Assembly: GCF_027270315.1 (NCBI RefSeq)
Contig: NZ_CP114413.1
Span: forward strand, 9,486,001-9,550,000
Length of the DNA: 64,000 bases
Reading direction: 5' to 3'
DNA from: Streptomyces cinnabarinus
GTDB taxonomy: Bacteria > Actinomycetota > Actinomycetes > Streptomycetales > Streptomycetaceae
In this document: positions 56,406-64,000 of the stretch, piece after piece
Numbering within the stretch: the first letter of the stretch is position 1
Layout: each line of letters begins with the position of its first letter
Position numbers and translations under genes: made by a program
The notes under the pieces: generated by a model
Database searches by the model: none
What the model was told of the DNA's origin: nothing
Seen by the model: only the letters and a program-made list of their open reading frames with translations

Positions 56406-56870
56406 ATGGAGTGGCTCAACTCATTGATGACGCTCGCAGGTGTGGCAGTGGGAGTGGTTGCAACGCTTGCCGCGGACCGACTCCGCTGGAAACGGGAAGC
56501 TTCCAGGCAGACACGCTTGGACCACCGCCAGCTATATGAGCAGTACCTAACAACCCTGCACGAAGCGGGTGAGGCACTCTGGGCTCTGGCGCATTGTGAC
56601 ATCGAATCCTCGGCCGCGCCAGATGTCGCTGCTCGTGCGATATTTCGTTCGGCGGGAGTCTACGCGGCGCTGGAGCGGGTCTTGATTGGTGGTCCGACCT
56701 CGGTACATGAAGCGGCCCGGAAAAGCTTCCATGCGATGAGGGACCTTCGGGACTCTATTGCTGCAGGGGCCCTCGTCGGTAGCCCGGAGCATCAGGCGGC
56801 CGAAATGAAATGGGAGGCTTGCCGAGACCAGCTTCGCTCGGCGATGCGCGCTGACCTCCAGAGTCTCTAG
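56406..56870 (+). CDS. passenger gene of the ISL3 element: small membrane-anchored helical protein
   Basis: 154 residues, ATG 56406. One N-terminal membrane helix (LNSLMTLAGVAVGVVATLAA) followed by a long cytoplasmic helical region (RLDHRQLYEQYLTTLHEAGE ... HQAAEMKWEACRDQLRSAMR). It starts 69 bases after the transposase stop and ends about 10 bases before the right inverted repeat zone, so it moves with the element. No known family; similar small membrane proteins are common in actinomycetes. A regulator of transposition or a host-beneficial passenger are both possible. Confidence 0.7.
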   Translation: MEWLNSLMTLAGVAVGVVATLAADRLRWKREASRQTRLDHRQLYEQYLTTLHEAGEALWALAHCDIESSAAPDVAARAIFRSAGVYAALERVLIGGPTSVHEAARKSFHAMRDLRDSIAAGALVGSPEHQAAEMKWEACRDQLRSAMRADLQSL

Positions 56871-57140
56871 CTCGCGGGACCACAGAAGTTGAGCCAGAGC
56901 CACTACTCGCGTACAGAGCCACAGAGAATTCGTCACCGCTACGGCAAGGGGCCGCGGGTCAACCAGGAAGAGGGCGGCCCCAAGAGAAGTTAGGCGATGG
57001 CCTCTCCGCAGCAGCCGGGGGCTGCTGCGGGGCGTGGTGGCGGGCCACGCCATGCCGGCCATCGTGCGACACCCGGCCCGCAAGGGACCAACGGCCCGTA
57101 ACCGGATGCCGCGTCTGTGGGGCGGTGGGCGACGGGGCGC

Positions 57141-57845
57141 TCACCGCCGTTTTCTGCCCCGGCGTTGGGCGGCCTGTTCGAGAATGCGTCGGCGTGTCCA
57201 CCGCCGGCGCCCGCCGTTCTCTGTGAGCGCGTCGGGGGTGTCCAGCAAGGGCAGATTGCCCTGGGACAGGCTGCTGGCGAAGGAGTTGACGCTCTTGAAC
57301 CCCAGCAGTGCGGCGGCTTGAGTCGCTCCGAGGAGCTCGTCCAGGTCGCCGTCGGCCGGCACGTCGGGCAGTGCGGGCGCGGTGCGCTGCGCGCCGGCGT
57401 GCTTGCCGCGGCCGGGCCGGGTGGCCATCCAGTCCAGGAGCGTCTGTACGCGCCACAACTGCCGGCGGTAGCGGTTTTCGGCGGTGCCCAGCTCTTCGAC
57501 GACGTCCGGGTCGGGGAAGTACCCGGGGTGCTCGCGGACGAAGGTGGTGACCTGGTTGGGGTTCTTGTAGCCCAGGAACCTCGAGGCCTCGGCGCCGTTG
57601 AGCAGGTCCTGGGGGTCACGGGCGGGTGGTGTGTGCTCGCGCAGTCGTGCCGGCGGGCGGTTCGCGAACCACACACTGACCTTCGCGTGGTCCCACAGGC
57701 GGGCGCGGCCGCGCATGCCGGCGATTTCAGGGAAGCCGTTTGTGGCGCGGTCGTTGTAGAGGCCGCTGATCCGTGCGGGGGTGAGGCCCTGTTCAGCCGC
57801 GATCTCGGCAGCGTCGGCCAGGCGGGGCTCGCGGCGCGAGGTCAT
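57141..57845 (-). CDS. putative DNA-binding protein with two HTH-like modules
   Basis: 234 residues from ATG 57845. LADAAEIAAEQGLTPARISG (HTH 1) is followed by FPEIAGMRGRARLWDHAKVS (excisionase/MerR-like wing). A second unit, LLGATQAAALLGFKSVNSFA and LTENGGRRRWTRRRILEQAA, repeats the same HTH-plus-wing layout near the C terminus, and a third helical pair LLNGAEASRFLGYKNPNQVT lies between. This pattern is found in actinomycete mobile-element DNA-binding proteins. Function unproven. Confidence 0.65.
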   Translation of the reverse strand: MTSRREPRLADAAEIAAEQGLTPARISGLYNDRATNGFPEIAGMRGRARLWDHAKVSVWFANRPPARLREHTPPARDPQDLLNGAEASRFLGYKNPNQVTTFVREHPGYFPDPDVVEELGTAENRYRRQLWRVQTLLDWMATRPGRGKHAGAQRTAPALPDVPADGDLDELLGATQAAALLGFKSVNSFASSLSQGNLPLLDTPDALTENGGRRRWTRRRILEQAAQRRGRKRR

Positions 57846-57970
57846 GGCGGAACCGTCCGTCCTGTCGGAGGTGCGCCGGCCCGCCCGCCCCGCAATTTAC
57901 ATAATGGCAGGAGTTTGGGGTGGGGGTCCAGTACGCTGCCCAGGTTTTCCCGGCCGGCGCGAGGAAGAAG

Positions 57971-58180
57971 TCATTCCTCCGGGATCAGGCACACACCGCG
58001 GCGTGCGGCGTGCTCGGCCAGCTCCGTGTACGCCATTGCGGCCGCAGTCATCCCCCACTCGGCCACCGCCAGCAGCAGGATCACCTCCTCGCGGCCCTGC
58101 GAGGCCTCGCACGGCAGGCTGGCGGCGTTCGCGGCGAGCACCAGATCCGCGGTGGCCACTCCGCCCACCCGGGCTGCCAT
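57971..58180 (-). CDS. small hypothetical protein
   Basis: 69 residues from ATG 58180: MAARVGGVATADLVLAANAA, LLLAVAEWGMTAAAMAYTEL and a tail LAEHAARRGVCLIPEE; helical, moderately hydrophobic. A coding-like segment upstream (YQQGLQEPHRH) suggests the gene once started earlier and is truncated by a stop near 58226. No family recognised. Confidence 0.4.
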   Translation of the reverse strand: MAARVGGVATADLVLAANAASLPCEASQGREEVILLLAVAEWGMTAAAMAYTELAEHAARRGVCLIPEE

Positions 58181-58498
58181 GTGCCGGTGCGGCTCCTGCA
58201 GACCCTGCTGGTAGAACGACGGTCCCTGTCAGCGAGCCGCAGGCTCCCCGCCCGGGCAGTCGGCAGGCCGTAGCTGGAGGCGCCGACGGGCGAGCAGCGA
58301 GGTGACTTGAGGTCTCCATGGGCCGGGTGTGCGCGAGGTGGCGTCCTGCCGCTCGACACGAACGGCGAGCCGTGGTGTTTACAAGGAGCGTGCCGTGCGA
58401 TGCGCACCACCCCGTGCGCTCCCGTGCGCGCCCTGACCGACGTGGCTGCGATGGCTCAGGCTGTTACACCCGGATGCGGCGTTTTCGTGGAGTCTGAT

Positions 58499-58804
58499 GT
58501 GAGCGACTTTGACATTCTGTTCGACAGGTCGGCCGCTGCCGAGGAAGCGGAGAGGATCGAGCTGCCGAAGGGCATCTCGCTGGAGGCCGCCGCCGCGGTC
58601 GTCGAGACGTATTTCCTGGAACACCCGGGCGCCGAGCGCCTCGCTGTCGCCGCCGACGGTGTCGTGCTCGGGGTGGCCACCAGGTCCGTCGTCATGGGTT
58701 CCTTCCGGGGAGCCCCGCCGGTCAGGCTCGACGAGTGTCCCGAGTGCCTCGGGGTGGGTGAGCACACAGACGGGTGCGCTGCGGGCAGTACGGCGGAAGT
58801 GTGA
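58499..58804 (+). CDS. small protein of the CHAT-associated cluster
   Basis: 101 residues from GTG 58499 (GGAG upstream). VSDFDILFDRSAAAEEAERI, LPKGISLEAAAAVVETYFLE, then strands VAADGVVLGVATRSVVMG, and a final Cys pair with His (ECPECLGVGEHTDGC) resembling a small zinc site. The last codons overlap the next gene's start (GTGA, 58801-58804), implying translational coupling with the membrane protein and the former CHAT gene. Function unknown. Confidence 0.7.
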   Translation: MSDFDILFDRSAAAEEAERIELPKGISLEAAAAVVETYFLEHPGAERLAVAADGVVLGVATRSVVMGSFRGAPPVRLDECPECLGVGEHTDGCAAGSTAEV

Positions 58805-59391
58805 GGCCGGACTTGAACGAGCCTCGCTGGCAGGTCGTTTACCCGTTGGGCATGACCGACGCCATGCGGTCGCTCGGTACCATCGCCGCTCCGCTGCTCG
58901 CGGGCTTCGGCCTCGCCACGATCGGGCTGCTCGTCACCGCGGAGCGCACCCCTCTCCTGGCCGACTGGGCGGTGGCGGCCTTCGCGGCGGGCTCGACACT
59001 CATGGTGTTCTGCGTGCAGTTGACCTGTACAGGCCTGCTGTACGCAGCACCTCCCGCGGAGCGCGCATCCTGGCTCCAAGGCCGTCCCGTGGCACGCGCG
59101 GCTCTCGATGTCCAGCGCAAGGACCTCTGGCTCAGCGGCCGTTACTTCCGGAGGGCGCGCTGGACCTACGACCTCGCCCTCACCGCCCACCTGATCGGCC
59201 TTACCGCTCTGCTCGTGCCGCGTAGCGCCCAACCGGGCCGCTGGATCGGTGTGGCCGTCGTGCTGGTGGCCCTGATCATGGAGATCACCTGGATCGTCAC
59301 CGCCCACCGGGGCCGGGGTCCTGCCTGGCTGCTCCCCGGTTACCGCCACGCCCGGCAGAGCCTGGACACTCCGTCGGGAGGTGAGCCGTGA
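58801..59391 (+). CDS. membrane protein of the CHAT-associated cluster
   Basis: 196 residues from GTG 58801, overlapping both neighbours by 4 bases (58801-58804; 59388-59391). About four to five membrane helices: IAAPLLAGFGLATIGLLVTA, WAVAAFAAGSTLMVFCVQLT, YDLALTAHLIGLTALLVP and IGVAVVLVALIMEITWIVTA. It probably provides a membrane scaffold for the CHAT protein encoded next. No family I can name. Confidence 0.75.
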   Translation: MRPDLNEPRWQVVYPLGMTDAMRSLGTIAAPLLAGFGLATIGLLVTAERTPLLADWAVAAFAAGSTLMVFCVQLTCTGLLYAAPPAERASWLQGRPVARAALDVQRKDLWLSGRYFRRARWTYDLALTAHLIGLTALLVPRSAQPGRWIGVAVVLVALIMEITWIVTAHRGRGPAWLLPGYRHARQSLDTPSGGEP

Positions 59392-60623
59392 GCACGAGGC
59401 GATCACCCACCGATCTGGCCATGATGTCCCTACTGACGGAACTCCGCCGGCGCGTCGCATCGGCGCGGGACGGTGACTTTGCGGGGGCGATGGACGACGA
59501 GGTCCCCGCGGTTTCACCGCGATCCACGAGCTGGCGCCGCTCGTCGACCCCGAGCCGGCGCACCGGGCCGTCGAGTTCGGGCTCCGCCTCAGGCTGGCCC
59601 GGTTCCAGGCACAGCCGCTGGGCGCGGGAACGGAGGGCCGTGAGCAGGCAATCCTTCTGGCGACCAGGCTGCAGCAGTCCGGCGCATGGACGGACGCCGT
59701 CTTGTCCAGGCTGCTGGAGGACCTGCGCGCCGACCGGGGCCTGGAACCGGGCCGCATGGGCCTGAGGATCCTGGAGGCGGCCCTCTGGAGCCGCGATGTG
59801 CGCGTCCTCGACAAGAGCATCGCGACACTGCGCCATGCGCTGGAGCGGAGCCCCGCTGGGATGTCGTCATCGGCCTCTGCATCGCCTTCCAGCGCAGAAG
59901 CGAACTCGACGGTGACGTCTCCAGCGCGCGCACCGCGGTGCACTACGGCAGATTGGCCCTGGACGTGGCGCCTCACCCGGTGGCCCGGGGGAAGTGCTGG
60001 AGTGACCCCTGCGGTGCCCATCTGCGACTCTATGCCCTGTCCGGGGAGGGCAAGCGCCCTCCGAGACGCCGAGCAGGCCATGCGCGAGGCCGTGGCCCTC
60101 CCCGCCGAGGACGACTCGGCGCAGCTGCGGCGCACTCTCCACCTCACCTTGCTCCTCATCGAACTGGTCGAAGCGACGGAAGATCCCGCACCCTTGAGCG
60201 AGGCGGTCGAAGTCCTCCGGGACACAGCCGGTTCACTCCACCCGGACGCGCGGTGGCCTGGTCCTTCACGATGGGCTGCTGAGCGTGGCAGGGCTCTACG
60301 ACGCCGAACGCCAGCCGGGCGAACTGGCGTTCCTGTCCGCGTGCAAGACAGCCACCCCGGGCCAGCGCTGCCTCGCCGAGGCCATCACCCTGTCGACGGC
60401 CCTGCGGTACGCCGGGTGGTGGCACGTGATCGGCACGCTGGGGTCGGTGTGGGACCAGGCCTCGGCGGCTGTCGGTGTGGACACCTATCGGCGCACGGTA
60501 CGAGACGGCCGTCTCGAGGTCGGCCTCTTGGCCGAGGCGCTCCACCACACGGTCCGCTCCCTCCGGGACGCCCATCCGTCCCGGCCCGGCATGTGGACCC
60601 AGTTCGTGCGCGCGGGGCTCTGA
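59388..60623 (+). pseudogene. CHAT-domain protein, decayed
   Basis: GTG 59388 overlaps the membrane-protein stop. Coding passes between frames: MSTRRSPTDLAMMSLLTELR; IHELAPLVDPEPAHRAVEFG and LRILEAALWSRDVRVLDKSI; VIGLCIAFQRRSELDGDVSS; LALPAEDDS-like helices; then, after a deletion near 60270, the CHAT tail GELAFLSACKTATPGQRCLA with the catalytic-type Cys and VGLLAEALHHTVRSLR to TGA 60623. At least three frameshifts plus loss of the front of the CHAT domain make it dead. An intact CHAT-TPR gene begins 175 bases later. Confidence 0.75.
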
Positions 60624-60798
60624 GTGAGTCATCTGCCCGGTCCGGGCGGGCTGTGGAGAGGCCAAGTTCGGGGCCGGGTGGAGGCGGCCGAGTCCTGGCT
60701 CTGGTCCGTCGTGCCGAGGTACAGGTCTTTGTCACTCCAGTGGAAGCTTCACCCAAGGCCCTACTAGCGTCACACGAAGTCAGATTTCGGGGGAAGTC

Positions 60799-63700
60799 AT
60801 GCGTACTGAAGCATTGGCCGTGATGCGGGCACGACTGCGGCAGGTCGTCGAGACTCGCGATCCCTCACCGGTACTACAAGCGGAAGCTGTTCATCAAGCC
60901 CGGAGACTCGCGGATCTTCTCCCCGCCCAGGACGACATGGAAATCCGTTTCGTGCTGGGCTGGTTCCACTGGTACCGCGCTCGCGCACTGCGCGCCGGCC
61001 AGGAGGAGCTGAAGGCCGCTGTCCAGGCATTCACCCCGTGCTTCGTTGCCGGTCTCGACGACCTGCCGACGCCGTTGCTGCCCTACGTCGCCGATGCCGC
61101 CGCATGGCACGCCCACGAGATTCTCGAGCGCGCACGGCTGTCACGTGAGCCGGAGCAGCTCTCCGCAACGGTGGATCTTTGGCGGCGCATCCTCTTGGCC
61201 ATACCCGCGGACAAGCCGGGCCGTGTCAGTCACCAGTCCAACTTGGGATCCGCGCTGCTCGCTCGGTTCGAGGTGGGTCAGGCAGGTGCAGACCTCGAGA
61301 CCGCTATCGACTGCTTCCGGCTGGCGCTGAAGACCACCCCCGTCGGTCACGTGGACCGCGCAGGACTCCTCACCAACCTCGGGGGCGCCCTCATGCGTCG
61401 GTTTGAGCACCGGGGCGGGATGCATGACCTCGAAGCTGCCATCGACCACCTGCGGAAAGGCGTGGAGGCAAGCACTCCCGACGACCCCGACCGCGCGATG
61501 TATCTGTCCGACCTCGGGGCCGCGTTGCAGGCCCGGTTCGAGCGGACCAGAGCGCCGACGGACCTGGAGGCCGCCGTCGGCCACCTCCAGGAGGCCGTGA
61601 ACACCACACCCCCCGACCACCCCGGTCGTGCGGTGGGCCTCCACAACCTGGGGCTCGCGCTGCAGCGTCGAGTCGAGAGAAACGCGGCGACGGCGGACTT
61701 CGATGCCCTCATCGACTGCTTCCAAAAAGCGCTAGAGGCAACCCCCACCGACCACCCCGGCCGTGCGGCCTACCTGTCCAACCTGGGCACCGCGCTGCAA
61801 GGTCGGTTCGCACAAAGTGGTGCCGATGCCGACCTGGAGACTTCCATCGATTGCTTCCAGAAGGCGCTACAGGCAACCCCCACCGACCACCCCGGCCGTG
61901 CGGCTTATCTGTCCCACCTGGGCGCCGCCCTGGAGACCCTGGCGGAGAGGACCGGATCGGTGGCGGATCTGGAGGACGCCATTCGGCACCACAAGAAGGC
62001 CGTGGACACCACTCCCGCCGACCACCCCGACCGCGGGGCTCGCCTCACCAACCTGGGGACCGCGCTGCACACTCGTTTCGAGTGGAATGGCGAGATCGCG
62101 GATCTGGACTCCGCCGTCGACTGCCACCGGGAGGCGGTGCACACCACTCCGGTCGACAACTCCAACCGCGCAGCCATGCTGTCGAACCTGGGGATCGCAG
62201 CGCAGGCCCGGTTCGAACGGACTGGCGCTGTCGCGGACCTGCGGACTGCGGTCGACCACCTCCAAGAGGCCGTGGACGTCACCCCCACCCACCACCCGAG
62301 CCACGCGAGGCATTTGTCCAACCTCGCAGACGCCCGGCGGATCCGGTACAGGCGCACTGGCGCGGTGGCGGATCTGGAGACCGCCGTCCAGCTCCATCAG
62401 CGGGCCGTGGACGCCACGCCCGGCGGCCACCCCGAACGCGCGCCCCGGTTGTCCAACCTCGGGATCTCACTGCAGGCCCGCTTCGACCGGCTCGGCGCGG
62501 GCGCCGACCTGGACAGGGCCGTCGGCCACCTCCAAGAGGCCGTGGACGCCACTCCCGCCGAGGACCCAAGCCGTGCGAGGTACCTGTCCAACCTCGGCAC
62601 CGCTCTGCAGACCCAGTTCGAGCGGACTCGTGTGGCTGCGCTGCTGGACACTGCCATCGAACGGCTCGAGGAGGCCGTGGAGGCCACCCCGGCCGACCAT
62701 CCCGACCGCGCGCCCCGTCTGTCCAACCTCGGCGGCTCGCTGCGGGCCCGGTTCGAGCGGACACGCAAGGTGAAGGACTTTGACGCTGCCGTCAACGCCT
62801 GGCAGAAGGCGTTGGATGCAGACTCGGCTGCTCCGTCGATCCGCGTCGAAGCAGGTATCTCAGCGGCTGGCCTCCTGACCAAGTCCGGTGATGCCGAGCG
62901 GGCAGCTGACGTGACGGAGACAGCAGTTCGGCTGCTGCCTCAGGTGGTTCCCCGTCGGTTGGAGCGCCGTGATCAGCAACACGCCATCGGCAGCTTCGCC
63001 GGGCTGGCCGGTGCCGCCGCCGCACGAGCGCTCGCCGCCCCGGGCGGGAGTGCGTCCGAACGGGCTGAGCGGGCGCTGGGGCTGCTGGAAGCGGGGCGTG
63101 CCGTGCTGCTCAGTCAGGCACTCAACGCCCGCAGCGACCTGACCGACCTCAGCGAGCACCATCCCGAGCTAGCCCGTCAGTTCGTCGAGCAACGCGAGCA
63201 ACTCGACCAGCCCGTGAACATCAAGGTCTCCACTGAGCACAGCGGTGCCGGCCAATCTCCGAGGTTGCGGCAGGGCAACACAGCGCGGGCCCGGCACCGG
63301 TTGGCGGAGCAGTTCAACGCCACTCTGGCCGCCATCCGCAGCCTGAACGGCTTTGCGTCCTTCGCCCTTCCACCCACCGTCGAGGAGCTCATCACCGAGG
63401 CATCCCACGGCCCCGTGGTGGTGTTCAACGTCCACAGCGGCCGTAGCGACGCCCTACTGCTTACCGCTCACGGCATCACCAGCCTTGAGCTTCCGCGCCT
63501 CATTCCCCGCGACGTGGTCGAAGCCGTCAACACCTTCCGGCAGGCGCTGCAGCTGGCAAGGTCGGGAGCAGGCTTATCTGAACGGGAGGAGGCGCAGGAG
63601 ACACTCCTCGCGGTCCTTCGCTGGCTGTGGGACGCCGCCGCAGGCCCTGTGCTGGAAGCGTTGGGACACGACGGCCAACCGGCGGCGGCGACGCGCGGGC

Positions 63701-64000
63701 CGCACGAGGAAGACTGGCCTCGGGTGTGGTGGGCCCCCGGCGGGCTGCTGGGGCTGCTTCCCCTGCACGCCGCGGGACATCACAGCGACTCGGCTGACGA
63801 TCCGCACAGGCGCACCGTGATGGACCGGGTCGTCTCCTCCTACACCCCCACCGTGCGCGCACTGCGCTATGCCCGCCAGCGTGCTTCCCGACAGGCGCGC
63901 GAAACCTCAGCTCCTGGGGCGCTGATCGTCGCGATGCCGACCACGCCGCACGTGCCAGGCCGGCTGCCCTTCGTCGACGCCGAAACCGCCATGCTGCAGG
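60799..64000 (+). CDS. CHAT-TPR protein (C terminus beyond window)
   Basis: ATG 60799 with GGGGGAAG upstream; the frame stays open for 1067 codons to the window end. Residues ~1-135 are a helical leader. Residues ~140-690 are about eleven to twelve TPR-like repeats of ~46 residues (DLEAAIDHLRKGVEAST..DH/PDRA..LSNLGTALQARFERTG). After a linker, the CHAT domain starts near residue ~870: GPVVVFNVHSGRSDALLL, VWWAPGGLLGLLPLHAAGHH. The catalytic His-Cys pair lies beyond the window. CHAT proteins are caspase-like proteases; TPR repeats bind a partner or ligand. Probable relation to defence or programmed death is inference. Confidence 0.88.
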   Translation, partial: MRTEALAVMRARLRQVVETRDPSPVLQAEAVHQARRLADLLPAQDDMEIRFVLGWFHWYRARALRAGQEELKAAVQAFTPCFVAGLDDLPTPLLPYVADAAAWHAHEILERARLSREPEQLSATVDLWRRILLAIPADKPGRVSHQSNLGSALLARFEVGQAGADLETAIDCFRLALKTTPVGHVDRAGLLTNLGGALMRRFEHRGGMHDLEAAIDHLRKGVEASTPDDPDRAMYLSDLGAALQARFERTRAPTDLEAAVGHLQEAVNTTPPDHPGRAVGLHNLGLALQRRVERNAATADFDALIDCFQKALEATPTDHPGRAAYLSNLGTALQGRFAQSGADADLETSIDCFQKALQATPTDHPGRAAYLSHLGAALETLAERTGSVADLEDAIRHHKKAVDTTPADHPDRGARLTNLGTALHTRFEWNGEIADLDSAVDCHREAVHTTPVDNSNRAAMLSNLGIAAQARFERTGAVADLRTAVDHLQEAVDVTPTHHPSHARHLSNLADARRIRYRRTGAVADLETAVQLHQRAVDATPGGHPERAPRLSNLGISLQARFDRLGAGADLDRAVGHLQEAVDATPAEDPSRARYLSNLGTALQTQFERTRVAALLDTAIERLEEAVEATPADHPDRAPRLSNLGGSLRARFERTRKVKDFDAAVNAWQKALDADSAAPSIRVEAGISAAGLLTKSGDAERAADVTETAVRLLPQVVPRRLERRDQQHAIGSFAGLAGAAAARALAAPGGSASERAERALGLLEAGRAVLLSQALNARSDLTDLSEHHPELARQFVEQREQLDQPVNIKVSTEHSGAGQSPRLRQGNTARARHRLAEQFNATLAAIRSLNGFASFALPPTVEELITEASHGPVVVFNVHSGRSDALLLTAHGITSLELPRLIPRDVVEAVNTFRQALQLARSGAGLSEREEAQETLLAVLRWLWDAAAGPVLEALGHDGQPAAATRGPHEEDWPRVWWAPGGLLGLLPLHAAGHHSDSADDPHRRTVMDRVVSSYTPTVRALRYARQRASRQARETSAPGALIVAMPTTPHVPGRLPFVDAETAMLQ

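Larger units (their letters stand above)
54603..56922 (+). mobile_element. ISL3-family element with a passenger gene, about 2320 bp
   Basis: Long inverted repeats: GTGGCTGTGTACGCGAG... from 54603 and GTGGCTCTGTACGCGAG... from 56922 on the opposite strand share 37 of the first 42 positions, extending through CAACTTCTGTG. Between them lie an intact transposase gene and a second gene (56406-56870) on the same strand. No convincing 8-bp target duplication is seen at the flanks (CGGATCAG / AGAGAATT), so flanks may have been rearranged. Confidence 0.85.

Noticed and set aside
1..64000. CRISPR array, rRNA or tRNA genes, replication origin
   Set aside because: No regularly spaced short repeats, no recognisable rRNA or tRNA sequence and no DnaA-box cluster or plasmid Rep gene was seen by reading; a tRNA scan could still find one that I missed.

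Overview
The window is very GC-rich, with strong G/C preference at third codon positions, frequent GTG/TTG starts and 4-base GTGA gene overlaps. The protein families (DUF6262-like recombinase partners, NACHT-TM and NB-ARC-WD40 proteins, PknB-type kinases with PQQ propellers, CHAT-TPR proteins, LOX-family secreted oxidase) fit Streptomyces or a close relative. The mass of broken insertion sequences suggests an accessory or chromosome-arm region. No rRNA, tRNA or CRISPR array was seen.

Layout. 1-6.5 kb is an intact catabolic block: an amidohydrolase (cut by the window edge), a PhzF-like isomerase, an Lrp/AsnC regulator, a PLP-dependent Cys/Met-type lyase, an amino-acid permease and a second amidohydrolase. 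The divergent regulator with a palindrome next to its start suggests amino-acid-responsive control. 6.5-15.9 kb is the most interesting part. An ATP-dependent DNA ligase gene is split between two codons, beside its KxDG active-site motif, by a 2.4-kb insert (7463-9869) with TTATG...CATAA ends. The insert carries relics of a recombinase operon plus two genes encoding proteins with RNxxxH motifs typical of HEPN RNases. Directly upstream lies an intact operon of three tyrosine recombinases and one small HTH/coiled-coil protein (10032-15827), organised like the ginABCD module of GInt islands and related to Tn554-type elements. Its outer end shares the insert's terminus and the same 41-base leader.

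16-26 kb is a graveyard: an IS5-type element, a Tn3 transposase fragment, an amber-interrupted tyrosine recombinase, HEAT-repeat and hydrolase relics, with a few intact genes (a secreted beta-propeller, a sigma-like protein, small membrane proteins). 26.6-34 kb holds a NACHT NTPase with a small partner, a serine/threonine kinase with a PQQ propeller and a secreted NHL-repeat protein. 34.5-41.4 kb has a frameshifted oxidoreductase divergent from a LysR regulator, a lipoprotein propeller and a secreted lysyl-oxidase-family protein with a strong terminator. 41.4-50 kb is again mostly debris (IS701, ISL3, Y-family polymerase, monooxygenase) around RidA, a small monooxygenase-like protein and a frameshifted ISAzo13 transposase.

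50-64 kb contains a membrane-anchored NB-ARC/WD40 protein with about 14 near-identical propeller repeats, a DUF4265 protein, an ISL3 element carrying a passenger gene inside its inverted repeats, and a translationally coupled cluster ending in a decayed CHAT gene, followed by an intact CHAT-TPR gene that runs off the window. NACHT, NB-ARC-WD40, CHAT-TPR and HEPN proteins together make this a plausible immunity-rich accessory region. That defensive role is inferred from family membership only.
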